DNA of 64,000 nucleotides from Cladorhizidae sp. MBARI D1340-BT2 (GCA_028752905.1 JAQNBH010000011.1:33132017-33196016), one strand, 5' to 3'; shown: positions 12,590 to 24,489, numbered from the stretch's first letter. The notes: a model not told the origin generated them from the sequence alone. Numbers and translations: made by a program.

Positions 12590-13940
12590 GCACCTTGACT
12601 CCACCTCCTTGTCCTTTACCGCCTTCTCTTTCTACCTCTCCTTTATCTCATCCCTCTCCATATTACATTGGACCCCTGCTCTTGGTGAAGCCCCCTCAAA
12701 TCCTCTTCCCATCCTACAAATGCTCCTGCTGGTACTCCATCCAGTCTTGCCTACCATCAACTCGCCACTTCAATCTTACTGTTTCCACTCTCTCCTGCGT
12801 ACCCGCTGACCTCACTTCACACCTCAGTAGGTTATGATCTGAACCAACATCATTCTTCCCAGAGTCTTCAATCAATACCTTCCCCATGATCAAACTTCTC
12901 GAAAACAATATATAGTCGACTACTGATATCTTCTCCCCTACGTCTGAGGCCCACCTTCCCTCACAATTCTTCACTCCAAGCAACACCAAGTTCAGGATCC
13001 TTCTACCAAAGACCCTTGCATTAAAGTCACCCATCAGGATCACTCCATATCGATGGGATCACTCCATATCCTGACCTGTCCTTGCATTAAAGTCACCCAT
13101 GAGGATCACTCCATATCCTGACCTGTCCTTGCATTAAAGTCACCCATCAGGATCACTTAATATCCTGACCTGTCCTTGCATTAAAGTCACCCATCAGGAT
13201 CACTCCATATCCTGACCTGTCCTTGCATTAAAGTCACCCATCAGGATCACTCCATATACTGACCTATCCTTGCATTAAAGTCACCCATGAGGATCACTCC
13301 ATATCCTGACCTGTCCTTGCATTAAAGTCACCCATCAGGATCACTCCATATCCTGACCTGTCCTTGCATTAAAGTCACCCATCAGGATCACTCCATATCC
13401 TGACCTGTCCTTGCATTAAAGTCACCCATCAGGATCACTCCATATCCTGACCTGTCCTTGCATTAAAGTCACCCATCAGGATCACTTAATATCCTGACCT
13501 GTCCTTGCATTAAAGTCACCCATCAGGATCACTTAATATCCTGACCTGTCCTTGCATTAAAGTCACCCATCAGGATCACTTCATATCCTGACCCGTCCTT
13601 GCATTAAAGTCACTCATCAGGATCACTTAATATCCTGACCTGTCCTTGCATTAAAGTCACCCATCAGGATCACTCCATATCCTGACCTGTCCTTGCATTA
13701 AAGTCACCCATCAGGATCACTCCATATCCTGACCTGTCCTTGCATTAAAGTCACCCATCAGGATCACTCCATATCCTGACCTGTCCTCATTAAAGTCACC
13801 CATCAGGATCACTTAATATCCTGACCTGTCCTCATTAAAGTCACCCATCAGGATCACTCCATATCCCATCCCTTCAAATATCGCTACATCCATTTGTAGT
13901 ACTTCTAAAGGCATTTCGGTCTCCACCACTCCCCCCTCCC
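12590..13940 (-). pseudogene. LINE-type APE endonuclease remnant, split by a minisatellite
   Basis: On the minus strand, 13043 down to about 12714 reads ILMGDFNARV, then VVDYILFS and VGSDHNLL, in the order of the GDFN, DY and SDH motifs of the endonuclease domain of non-LTR retrotransposons. Sequence from about 13940 down to 13870 reads FEGMGYGVILMG and fits the residues just before GDFN. Between these two pieces the GDFN segment has been amplified into a 47 bp minisatellite. Downstream of SDH the frame decays into stops. No reverse transcriptase is visible, so this is a fragment of a non-LTR element in a CMTR1 intron. Confidence 0.75.
13030..13870 (-). repeat. Minisatellite, 47 bp unit, about 17 copies, made of the GDFN motif
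   Basis: The unit reads on the minus strand as VILMGDFNARTGQDM, part of the catalytic motif of the LINE endonuclease that flanks it. + strand words are GACCTGTCCTTGCATTAAAG and TCACCCATCAGGATCAC. 47 is not a multiple of three, so the amplified copies cannot keep one frame. Confidence 0.95.
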
Positions 13941-14138
13941 TTTGTCTTTCTCCCTTATTTAATTAATTATAATATTAATTAATGATGTGGCATTTCTTCT
14001 GTCCAGTGTTGTACCATGTTGAAATATATGTAAGAACAGTCCTTGATTGATAATGCACTAAAGGGATGTCTAACACTACAGCACTGTAAACTTCAGCCCA
14101 CCGACTACACGCCCTATTACTGTTGTTGTTGTTTGCAG

Positions 14139-14233
14139 AGAGTGTTTGATAAACTATCAGAAAAGGAGTTTCTTGATTCCAGGCTACGATCGAATCCATT
14201 TGAGACAATCAAAGGAGTGATTTTTCAAAATAG
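14139..14233 (+). CDS. CMTR1: CMTR1 exon c (start of methyltransferase domain)
   Basis: 31 codons plus two bases of a split Arg codon. The acceptor is TTTGCAG, preceded by TTG repeats, and the donor is TAG|GTATGC. The reading contains RSNPFETIKGVIFQNR, matching the conserved R-x-NPYE-x-I-x-GVFF-x-NR block of CMTR1. It joins the next exon to make the invariant NRAAMKMAN block, which fixes the splice phase. Confidence 0.93.
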
Positions 14234-14308
14234 GTATGCGTTATGTATTTGTTGTTCATAAGATTGCACAGAAGGTTTCTCTTTCAATTTGCATTTTTAA
14301 ATTTGTTA

Positions 14309-14400
14309 TTATTCCTGATGAAGGCTAGAGCATCTAGTCGAAATGTCGAGAGAATACAATTTGAAGTTGATTATTGAGAAGGTCATTGTAATTTATTTTT
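14309..14400 (+). repeat. Dispersed GATGAAGG repeat with hammerhead-like core
   Basis: Carries CTGATGA at 14315-14321, then GGCTAGA-GCA-TCTAGTC, a stem of seven pairs with one G-U, then GAAA at 14340-14343 and GTC at 14345-14347. GAG after GTC can pair with TTC before CTGATGA. It continues TTGAAGTTGATTATTGAG and AAGGTCATTG as in the other copies. Confidence 0.7.
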
Positions 14401-14439
14401 ATTCCCAATGTTTGAAGTCAAACACTTCAGTCCTCATTT

Positions 14440-15200
14440 GGAAACAATAAAGAATGAACACAATGCAACATCCACACTGGGGGACATTAAAGAATGAACA
14501 CAATGCAACATCCACACTGGGAGACATTAAAGAATGAACACAATGCAACATCCATACTGGGAGACATTAAAGAATGAACACAATGCAACATCCACACTGG
14601 GAAACATTAAAGAATGAACACAATGCAACATCCACACTGGGAGACATTAAAGAATGAACACAATGCAACATCCACACTGGGAGACATTAAAGAATGAACA
14701 CAATGCAACATCCACACTGGGAGACATTAAAGAATGAACACAATGCAACATCCACACTGGGAAACATTAAAGAATGAACACAATGCAACATCCACACTGG
14801 GGGACATTAAAGAATGAACACAATGCACCATCCACACTGGGAAACATTAAAGAATGAACACAATGCAACATCCACACTTGGAGACATTAAAGAATGAACA
14901 CAATGCAACATCCACACTGGGAGACATTAAAGAATGAACACAATGCAACATCCACACTGGGGGACATTAAAGAATGAACACAATGCAACATCCACACTGG
15001 GAGACATTAAAGAATGAATACAATGCAACATCCACACTGGGAGACATTAAAGAATGAACACAATGCAACATCCACACTGGGAGACATTAAAGAATGAACA
15101 CAATGCAACATCCACACTGGGAGACATTAAAGAATGAACACAATGCAACATCCACACTGGGGGACATTAAAGAATGAACACAATGCAACATCCACATCTA
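14440..15200 (+). repeat. Minisatellite, 40 bp unit, about 19 copies
   Basis: Unit words are ATTAAAGAATGAACACAATG and CAACATCCACACTGGGAGAC. The copies are almost identical, which points to recent expansion. Confidence 0.97.
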
Positions 15201-15404
15201 AATTCTGGAGTGAATAAGCAGAGTGACCTATCAGGCAGATAATCATGCATAATGTTGGTAGTCGAGACCCAGCACCTCAAAAGCTCCGCCCCACCAGTGA
15301 GTGTTGATGACGAGCTTGTAACTCACGCTGATGTGAAGACCGGTATACTTGTCCTGGGTTCAAAGGTTGCAATAGAAACAAAAAGTTGATTGAAAGAGAA
15401 ATTA

Positions 15405-16060
15405 TCTCAGTGGAGCCCTCTCAGTGGGGACCTCTCAGTGGGGACCTCTCAGTGGGGACCCCTCAGTGGGGACCTCTCAGTGGGGACCTCAGTGGGGACC
15501 TCTCAGTGGGGACCTCTCAGTGAGGACCTCTCAGTGGGGAACTCTCAGTGGGGACCTCTCAGTGGGGACCTCTCAGTGGGGACCTCTCAGTGGAGCCCTC
15601 TTAGTGGGGACATCTCAGTGGGGACCTCTCAGTGGGGACTTCTCAGTGGGGACCTCTCAGTGGGGACCTCTCAGTGGAGCCCTCGCAGTGGAGACCTCTC
15701 AGTGGGGACCTCTCAGTGGGGTCCTCTCAGTGGAGACCTCTCAGTTGGGTCCTCTCAGTGGGGACCTATCAGTGGGGACCTCTCAGTGGGGACCTCTCAG
15801 TGGGGACCTCTCAGTGGGGACCTCTCACTGGGGACCTCTCAGTGTGGACCTCTCAGTGGGGACCTCTCAGTGGGGACCTCTCAGTGGGGACCTCTCAGTG
15901 GGGACCTCTCACTGGGGACCTCTCAGTGGGGACCTCTCAGTGGGGACCTCTCAGTGTGGGGACCTCTCAGTGTGGGGACCTCTCAGTGGGGACCTCTCAG
16001 TGCGGATCTCTCAGTGGGGACCTCTCAGTGGGGACCTGTCAGTGTGTCCTCACAAATACA
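15405..16060 (+). repeat. Minisatellite, 14 bp unit, about 46 copies
   Basis: The unit is TCAGTGGGGACCTC. Since 14 is not a multiple of three and the unit has no stop, all three + frames stay open (up to 230 codons) and read the same 14-residue repeat, SQWGPLSGDLSVGT. I treat these frames as artefacts. Confidence 0.97.
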
Positions 16061-16289
16061 TGTAATTGAACGTTTCATTTAACACACAAACATTTTCACA
16101 GTCCCGATCACCTCCCACAGACGGAGAACTAACCTCACTCCTGACCCCTTGGTATATGGATACTTAGTGTTCCAGACTGGATAGATGGTTTTATTCCCAA
16201 ACCACACATATACCGTATATGTATACAATGACTTTCTCGATAAAATCTGTTCTTCGACATTTCGGCCAGTGCACCCAGCCTTCACTTAC

Positions 16290-16610
16290 ACTCCAGGATT
16301 AACTACACTGTATTCATAGTGAAGTCTAGAGTGATGAAGGCTAGAGGTCCTAACCTTCACCAGGATTAACTACACTGTATTCATAGTGAAGTCTTGAGTG
16401 ATGAAGGCTAGAGCCCCTAACCTTCACCAGGATTAACTACACTGTATTCATAGTGAAGTCTAGAGTGATGAAGGCTAGAGCTCCTAACCTTCACCAGGAT
16501 TAACTACACTGTATTGCTGGTGAAGGCTAGAGTTTTAAAGACCAGCCTTCATCTGGAATAACTGTACACTGTAATAACTGTACACTGTATTCATGATGAA
16601 AGCTAGAGTG
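16290..16610 (+). repeat. Minisatellite, about 65 bp unit, 4-5 copies
   Basis: Unit words are CAGGATTAACTACACTGTAT, TCATAGTGAAGTCTAGAG and TGATGAAGGCTAGAG. The last word is the start of the dispersed GATGAAGG repeat whose full copy follows at 16611, so the array probably arose from that copy. Confidence 0.9.
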
Positions 16611-16730
16611 ATGAAGGCTAGTGCTCTAGCCTAAACTTGAAGAGAAAATTTAAGTTGATTATCTAGACTGTCATAGTAACTACATGTATACTGTATGTCA
16701 GCTGAGAGTTCTCTTGACAGCCCATACTCA
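16611..16730 (+). repeat. Dispersed GATGAAGG repeat, copy with altered core
   Basis: GATGAAGGCTAG-TGCT-CTAGCC keeps a perfect six-pair stem, but the expected GAAA is TAAA. It continues with AAGTTGATTATC and TCAGCTGAGAGTTCTC, like the copies at 25.0 and 50.3 kb. Confidence 0.65.
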
Positions 16731-17543
16731 CCAAATAGACAGGCTGACAAATGAAAAATGTTCACCACATACTTGCTAACTGTAGAGCTGTGATATACTT
16801 GGTTGACTCTCCCACGTTGCTTGTCTTCGTTCATTCATATGGTGCACGCTGACAACACGCCTCATGCCGTTGGCGAGAAGTCCAAGCAAGGGCGGAGAGA
16901 ACGGGCCAGTTTTGTCAGCAGTAGAGGAGAGAAGTGCTAATTGTTGAGTGCAGGCTGAGAGTGAAGACTCACTCAGGACCAGAGCTATCTAGAACTATGT
17001 AGATTGGGATGCATGCAGAGTGCTGTAGTTGATGAGAGCATTCATTACAAGATGCAGGGTCTAATTAACCTTTGTTGCTTCTTCAAAACTGGGCACCTCT
17101 ATGATCTAGGCACGACCATGGTGCTATCCAGAGTGTCCATGCGGAGGAATTCCTCAGCTCAGTGATGCATTTCCTCAAATAATAATCACATGCAAGGTTA
17201 GGGGAGGAGGGGGGGAGGGGGAGTGAATGTTTCCCCTCACACAAATTGCACCCTCTCCCTCCGCTCCACTTAGACCAAGCAAGTAGTGAAACATTATTCA
17301 TCTCTGGTCCTTGCACCTGTTTCTATACAGCACACCAAACAGCCCCCTCCTCTCTTAGCAGCAAGTCCTGTATGAAACCTGAGAGTGGATTTAAGTTCTC
17401 CAGATAAGTATTTGACATTTGACATTAGGAGGCAATTATTATACAGAGCCAGAACACTCTGAGCTTTTCTGACTACCAGCAGCAGCATGTACCAGAAGTC
17501 TGCAGCCATTTTGAGAGGCAATCACCTTAGTTCTGTTTTTGAA

Positions 17544-17800
17544 ACCACAGGAAAGTGGTGTTGTGCTTTTAGGTGCGGCAGCTGGTACTCCAAAAAGGAT
17601 GGGTTACAATTTTACAGGGTTTTCCTGGGCTCCTGGCGAGAGACGTCAATGTATTGCTTCAGTCAAGTGGAAGGACTGGATCCGCTTGATTGGTGTGGAA
17701 CAATCAGATTATGAGGCATTGCCGGCTTATGCTCCGTCTATTTTCCAATGTAATAAATCTCCTAAGAAAGGGCAAGCTATAGAAGACCTCCTGGTTGGAT
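17544..17800 (+). pseudogene. THAP zinc-finger domain remnant (transposon-derived)
   Basis: One frame reads KWCCAFRCGSWYSKKDGLQF, the C-x2-C start and following residues of a THAP domain. After a frameshift near 17620-17640 a second frame reads GERRQCIASVKWKDW and then YAPSIF, matching the middle and the end of the domain. The C-x2-H pair that completes the zinc site is missing. THAP domains occur in P-element-like and some Kolobok transposases. There is no intact gene around it, so it is probably a transposon fossil. Confidence 0.7.
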
Positions 17801-18510
17801 ATGCTTGGATAAAGGACCAGGCAAAACCTGCTTAGATGTGCTAGGATAAAGGACCAGGCAAAACCTGCTTAGATGTGCTAGGATAAAGGACCAGGCAAAA
17901 CCTGCTTAGATGTGCTAGGATAAAGGACCAGGCAAAATCTGCTTAGATGTGCTAGGATAAAGGACCAGGCAAAAACCTGCTTAGATGTGCTAGGATAAAG
18001 GACCAGGCAAAACCTGCTTAGATGTGCTAGGATAAAGGATCAGGCAAAACCTGCTTAGATGTGCTAGGATAAAGGATCAGGCAAAACCTGCTTAGATGTG
18101 CTAGGATAAAGGACCAGGCAAAACCTGCTTAGATGTGCTAGGATAAAGGACCAGGCAAAACCTGCTTAGATGTGCTAGGATAAAGGACCAGGCAAAACCT
18201 GCTTAGATGTGCTAGGATAAAGGACCAGGCAAAACCTGCTTAGATGTGCTAGGATAAAGGATCAGGCAAAACCTGCTTAGACGTGCTAGGATAAAGGATC
18301 AGGCAAAACCTGCTTAGATGTGCTAGGATAAAGGACCAGGCAAAACCTGCTTAGATGTGCTAGGATAAAGGACCAGGCAAAACCTGCTTAGATATGCTAG
18401 GATAAAGGACCAGGCAAAACCTGCTTAGATGTGCTAGGATAAAGGACCTGGCAAAACCTGCTTAGATGTGCTAGAATAAAGGACCAGGCAAAATCTGGTT
18501 AGAGTAGTCA
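17790..18510 (+). repeat. Minisatellite, 37 bp unit, about 19 copies
   Basis: Unit words are GATAAAGGACCAGGCAAAAC and CTGCTTAGATGTGCTAG. The first unit is continuous with the coding tail of the THAP remnant, so the array grew from that sequence. Confidence 0.96.
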
Positions 18511-18689
18511 CTGCAAAGCATTTATGTTCTTCTGGTACTGAATGAGTGGACACATAGCCAACTATGCATTCGGAAGGGAAGAGAGGCAGCAGATTGTGAA
18601 GTTTTTATTATTTTAGTGCAGTGTTTGTGCTGCCTTAATGAAGAATTCAAGGCGTGCTGGAACTGCCAAAACTAGAGCTTAGGCAGCTT

Positions 18690-18785
18690 AGAAGCAATGA
18701 CCTCAGTAATCAACTTGAAATTTACTCTCTCGACATTTTGACTAGATGCTCTAGCCTTCAACAGGAAGCTTCCAATGTGAGTTTT
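18690..18785 (-). repeat. Dispersed GATGAAGG repeat, copy with damaged core
   Basis: The reverse strand has CTGTTGAAGGCTAGAGCATC, TAGTC, AAAATGTCGAGAGAG and AAGTTGATTACTG. GAAA has become AAAA and CTGATGA has become CTGTTGA, so it could not form the core. Confidence 0.7.
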
Positions 18786-19221
18786 AGGTGACAGGTGAGC
18801 TATGTTGTTGTTGTTGTTGTTCTTGTTGTTCTTGTTGTTGTTTTGTAGTCGTCTGCCATTTAAAGAAGAAGGCGGAGCAACACAGGGAGTGCCAGTGCCT
18901 CTCTGATCTAAAGCAGACAAAACTGAAACATTAATAGTTTATTTTATTTTAAAGCAAACTACTCGATTGATTGGTTGACGTGGCAAAATGAAATCAAAAG
19001 CAACTACACACAGGTAGACCACAACAAGTTGATGACCCTTTACCATTTAAACTCATTGCGCCAGTTGGATTTAAAGTGGTATCGGATTGGTTTACATGAT
19101 TTTAAATGGTAAGGTGTCGTCTTATATGTGGACACAATGCATACACAGCAGTGTACATATACTGTATGTATATATATATATATATATGGGTTTTGTGTCT
19201 TTCTATCTATTTAATGCACAG

Positions 19222-19285
19222 AGCGGCGATGAAAATGGCCAACATCGACGCCGTGTTTGACTTCATGTTTACACAGCCAAAAAAG
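19222..19285 (+). CDS. CMTR1: CMTR1 exon d (first catalytic Lys)
   Basis: One base completes the split Arg, followed by 21 codons reading AAMKMANIDAVFDFMF and ending QPKK. This is the most conserved block of CMTR1. The Lys codon at 19232-19234 corresponds to the first Lys of the K-D-K catalytic set (human K239). The acceptor is GCACAG and the donor AAG|GTAATG. Human has extra residues after this point (a DSYGKPL-type loop), so this loop is shorter here. Confidence 0.95.
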
Positions 19286-20215
19286 GTAATGTTATGTTCA
19301 AGACTTGGTCTGGAGCGAGCCAAGTAAGGGAGATGATGATGGCTGTGTTTTATATAAGAGAGGAGATGCATCATTTAAGAGTGACAGTGCATCATCAGAA
19401 GCATAACTTTGTTATGCTTGATTATGTACATTGAAGATTAAAGGAGCTGTCTCACAGGTGTCTAGTATATTAGATGAAGTGCCCAGTAAACTACATGAAA
19501 TGTCTAGTAAACTACAGGAAATGTCTAGTAAACTATAGGAAGCATCCAGTATACTATGAGAAGTGTCTAGTAAGCTAAAGGAAATGTCTGTTATACTACA
19601 GGAAGTGTTTAGTAAACCACATGAAAAACCACATGAACATCGAAAATTAAAGTGCAGGGACAATGTGTGACAGCTGCTTTAATTAAGTCCAAAGTACATA
19701 CATTGTAATTTACTAGGTCAAGAACAGTGCAGCTCCTCTTAATCCCTCCCACTCCCCTCCTCTCCTTCCGTAATATGCACCCACAAGAAAGACCTGCACA
19801 GTGCACTTCTCATTGTAGAAAACTAACACTTATGGTGCAGAGGCAGCCCCCATCGGGGGAAGGGTAACTGCAGCGTGAGTGGAGGAACCTAGGAAAACAT
19901 GGGAGCATAAAGTTGTGTGCTAGATACATACATGTATATGTGTGTCTGGAATATTAGCCCTCCCATCATCAGCAAACTCACATGAACCATGAGCAGTGAT
20001 TGACTGCATTCCTTGGGCTGATTATCTGCTGTCTGCAGAAAGAAGAGATATAGAGCAGCTCTCCTCTTCTGCCTCGCTAGCGTGACTCCCCGACTGTCAT
20101 GATCATTGTCTGGTGTCCCCATGTTTTCCTACCCTTTGCCGGGTACTTGTGGGGCATCTCATGTACAGGCAGGAGTGCTGAAACCACCTAGCTTTGCTGC
20201 AGGGCTTAGCCAGCA
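19286..20215. other. Intron sequence with weak short repeats
   Basis: 19450-19620 holds a degenerate repeat of GTCTAGTAAACTA words about 20 bases apart. The rest has no recognised features. Confidence 0.6.
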
Positions 20216-20234
20216 CTGATACAAGCTAGGACAT

Positions 20235-20385
20235 CCCAAGGTCTGGGGCAAGTGCTGTAGTGTTCTAGGGCTAGGGCAAGTTGTGGTATTCCAGGGCTAG
20301 GGCAAGTTGTGGTATTCTAGGGCTAGGGCAAGTGCTGTGGTGTTCTAGGGCTAGGGCAAGTTGTGGTATTCTAGGGCTAAGTTCA
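20235..20385 (+). repeat. Short tandem repeat, about 31 bp unit, 4-5 copies
   Basis: Unit words are GGGCTAGGGCAAGT and TGTGGTATTCTA. It lies just before the large 44 bp array. Confidence 0.85.
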
Positions 20386-20594
20386 GAAAAAGGGAGTGGC
20401 AGTACTGAACAGCATTAGCCAGGTCTGGGATCTTCCTGTGCTACCAGTTTCCTCCGCTTGGTCAGACATGGTGGTGTGACTCGGGAAGACTGCAGATTCC
20501 TGCCTGACCTCTCCAACTCTTGAAGCTGGAGTGGCTATCAGCACTGAAGTGCTCACTGCAATCTCACAGGCACAAAAAATTTGACTGGCTGATC

Positions 20595-23500
20595 TGTCCT
20601 CTTGTTGCTGTGAGGCTGAGCAACACCACAAGAGTGTCCTCTTGTTGCTGTGAGGCCGAGTTCCCACACACACAAGAGTGTCCTCTTGTTGCTGTGAGGC
20701 TGAGCAACACCACAAGAGTGTCCTCTTGTTGCTGTGTGGCTGAGTTCCCACACACACAAGAGTGTCCTCTTGTTGCTGTGAGGCTGAGTTCCCACACACA
20801 CAAGAGTTGTCCTCTTGTTGCTGTGTGGCTGAGTTCCCACACACACAAGAGTTGTCCTCTTGTTGCTGTGAGGCTGAGTTCCCACACACACAAGAGTGTC
20901 CTCTTGTTGCTGTGAGGCTGAGTTCCAACACCACAAGAGTGTCCTCTTGTTGCTGTGTGGCTGAGTTCCCACACACACAAGAGTGTCCCCAGGTTGCTAT
21001 GAGGCTGAGTTCCCACACACACAAGAGTGTCCTCTTGTTGCTGTGTGGCTGAGTTCCCACACACACAAGAGTGTCCCCTTGTTGCTGTGTGGCTGAGTTC
21101 CCAAACACACAAGAGTGTCCTCTTGTTGCTGTGAGGCTGAGTTCCCACACACACAAGAGTGTCCTCTTGTTGCTGTGAGGCTGAGCAACACCACAAGAGT
21201 GTCCTCTTGTTGCTGTGAGGCTGAGCAACACCACAAGAGTGTCCTCTTGTTGGTGTGAGGCTGAGTTCCCACACACACAAGAGTGTCCCCTTGTTGCTGT
21301 GTGGCTGAGTTCCCACGCACACAAGAGTGTCCCCTTGTTGCTGTGTGGCTGAGTTCCCAAACACACAAGAGTGTCCTCTTGTTGCTGTGAGGCTGAGTTC
21401 CCACACACACAAGAGTGTCCTCTTGTTGCTGTGAGGCTGAGCAACACCACAAGAGTGTCCTCTTGTTGCTGTGAGGCTGAGCAACACCACAAGAGTGTCC
21501 TCTTGTTGGTGTGAGGCTGAGTTCCCACACACACAAGAGTGTCCTCTTGTTGCTGTGTGGCTGAGTTCCCACACCACAAGAGTGTCCTCTTGTTGCTGTG
21601 AGGCTGAGTTCCCACACACACAAGAGTGTCCTCTTGTTGCTGTGAGGCTGAGTTCCCATACACACAAGAGTGTCTTGTTGCTGTGTGGCTGAGTTCCCAC
21701 ACACACAAGAGTGTCCTCTTGTTGCTGTGAGGCTGAGTTCCCACACACACAAGAGTGTCCTCTTGTTGCTGTGTGGCTGAGTTCCCACACACACAAGAGT
21801 GTCCTCTTGTTGCTGTGTGGCTGAGTTCCCACACACACAAGAGTTGTCCTCTTGTTGCTGTGAGGCTGAGTTCCCACACACACAAGAGTGTCCTCTTGTT
21901 GCTGTGTGGCTGAGTTCCCACACACACAAGAGTGTCCTCTTGTTGCTGTGAGGCTGAGTTCCCACACACACAAGAGTTGTCCTCTTGTTGCTGTGTGGCT
22001 GAGTTCCCACACACACAAGAGTGTCCTCTTGTTGCTGTGAGGCTGAGTTCCCACACACACAAGAGTTGTCCTCTTGTTGCTGTGTGGCTGAGTTCCCACA
22101 CACACAAGAGTGTCCTCTTGTTGCTGTGTGGCTGAGTTCCCACACACACAAGAGTGTCCTCTTGTTGCTGTGAGGCTGAGTTCCCACACACACAAGAGTG
22201 TCCTCTTGTTGCTGTGAGGCTGAGTTCCCATACACACAAGAGTGTCTTGTTGCTGTGTGGCTGAGTTCCCACACACACAAGAGTGTCCTCTTGTTGCTGT
22301 GAGGCTGAGTTCCCACACACACAAGAGTGTCCTCTTGTTGCTGTGTGGCTGAGTTCCCACACACACAAGAGTGTCCTCTTGTTGCTGTGAGGCTGAGCAA
22401 CACCACAAGAGTGTCCTCTTGTTGCTGTGAGGCTGAGCAACACCACAAGAGTGTCCTCTTGTTGGTGTGAGGCTGAGTTCCCACACACACAAGAGTGTCC
22501 TCTTGTTGCTGTGTGGCTGAGTTCCCACACACACAAGAGTGTCCTCTTGTTGCTGTGAGGCTGAGTTCCCCCACACACAAGAGTGTCTGTCCTCTTGTTG
22601 CTGTGAGGCTGAGTTCCCACACACACAAGAGTGTTCCCTTGTTGCTGTGAGGCTGAGTTCCAACACACACAAGAGTGTCCTCTTGTTGCTGTGTGGCTGA
22701 GTTCCCACACACACAAGAGTGTCCTCTTGTTGCTGTGTGGCTGAGTTCCCACACACACAAGAGTTGTCCTCTTGTTGCTGTGAGGCTGAGTTCCCACACA
22801 CACAAGAGTGTCCTCTTGTTGCTGTGAGGCTGAGTTCCAACACACTTAAGGGTGTCCTCTTGTTGCTGTAAGGCTGAGTTCCCACACACACAAGAGTGTC
22901 CTCTTGTTGCTGTGAGGCTGAGTTCCCACACACACAAGAGTGTCCTCTTGTTGCTGTGAGGCTGAGTTCCCACACACACAAGAGTGTCCTCTTGTTGCTG
23001 TGTGGCTGAGTTCCCACACACACAAGAGTGTCCTCTTGTTGCTGTGAGGCTGAGTTCCCACACACACAAGAGTGTCCTCTTGTTGCTGTGAGGCTGAGCA
23101 ACACCACAAGAGTGTCCTCTTGTTGCTGTGAGGCTGAGTTCCCACACACACAAGAGTGTCCTCTTGTTGCTGTGTGGCTGAGTTCCCACACACACAAGAG
23201 TGTCCTCTTGTTGCTGTGAGGCTGAGCAACACCACAAGAGTGTCCTCTTGTTGCTGTGTGGCTGAGTTCCCACACACACAAGAGTTGTCCTCTTGTTGCT
23301 GTGTGGCTGAGTTCCCACACACACAAGAGTTGTCCTCTTGTTGCTGTGTGGCTGAGTTCCCACACACACAAGAGTGTCCTCTTGTTGCTGTGTGGCTGAG
23401 TTCCCACACACACAAGAGTGTCCTCTTGTTGCTGTGTGGCTGAGTTCCCACACACACAAGAGTTGTCCTCTTGTTGCTGTGAGGCTGAGTTCCCACACAC

Positions 23501-24432
23501 ACAAGAGTGTCCTCTTGTTGCTGTGTGGCTGAGTTCCCACACACACAAGAGTTGTCCTCTTGTTGCTGTGTGGCTGAGTTCCCACACACACAAGAGTTGT
23601 CCTCTTGTTGCTGTGAGGCTGAGTTCCCACACACACAAGAGTGTCCTCTTGTTGCTGTGAGGCTGAGTTCCAACACACTTAAGGGTGTCCTCTTGTTGCT
23701 GTGAGGCTGAGCAACACCACAAGAGTGTCCTCTTGTTGCTGTGAGGCTGAGTTCCCACACACACAAGAGTGTCCTCTTGTTGCTGTGAGGCTGAGTTCCC
23801 ACACACACAAGAGTGTCCTCTTGTTGCTGTGAGGCTGAGTTCCCACACACACAAGAGTGTCCTCTTGTTGCTGTGAGGCTGAGCAACACCACAAGAGTGT
23901 CCTCTTGTTGCTGTGAGGCTGAGTTCCCACACACACAAGAGTGTCCTCTTGTTGCTGTGTGGCTGAGTTCCCACACACACAAGAGTGTCCTCTTGTTGCT
24001 GTGTGGCTGAGTTCCCACACACACAAGAGTGTCCTCTTGTTGCTGTGTGGCTGAGTTCCCACACACACAAGAATTGTCCTCTTGTTGCTGTGAGGCTGAG
24101 TTCCCACACACACAAGAGTGTCCTCTTGTTGCTGTGTGGCTGAGTTCCCACACACACAAGAGTTGTCCTCTTGTTGCTGTGTGGCTGAGTTCCCACACAC
24201 ACAAGAGTTGTCCTCTTGTTGCTGTGAGGCTGAGTTCCCACACACACAAGAGTGTCCTCTTGTTGCTGTGTGGCTGAGTTCCCACACACACAAGAGTGTC
24301 CTCTTGTTGCTGTGTTGCTGAGTTCCCACACACACAAGAGTGTTCCCTTGTTGCTGTGAGGCTGAGTTCCAACACACTTAAGGGTGTCCTCTTGTTGCTG
24401 TAAGGCTGAGTTCCCACACACACAAGAGTGTC
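20595..24432 (+). repeat. Large minisatellite, 44 bp and 40 bp unit types, about 88 copies
   Basis: The common unit is GTCCTCTTGTTGCTGTGAGG, CTGAGTTCCCACAC and ACACAAGAGT. A second type replaces TTCCCACACACACA by CAACACCACA and is 4 bases shorter. Copies also vary by GTGAGG/GTGTGG and by one extra T in AGTTGTCC. The arrangement of variants repeats over hundreds of bases, so the array has higher-order structure. Minus-strand frames of 1285, 893, 820 and 563 codons arise because the unit has no stop in that direction. No start context, splice signal or known domain supports a protein. Confidence 0.98.
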
Positions 24433-24489
24433 ACAAGTAGTGTTAGTTTGCATCAACGTAAAAAATATCGTCAGCATTGTTAGATCCGA

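Noticed and set aside
15390..16082. + strand frames of 230, 213 and 145 codons
   Set aside because: All three frames are open over a 14 bp repeat and give the same peptide unit.
20564..24421. Minus-strand open frame of 1285 codons, plus frames of 893, 820 and 563 codons
   Set aside because: They lie wholly in the 44/40 bp minisatellite, exist in all three minus frames because the unit lacks stops, and show no domain, start context or splice signals.
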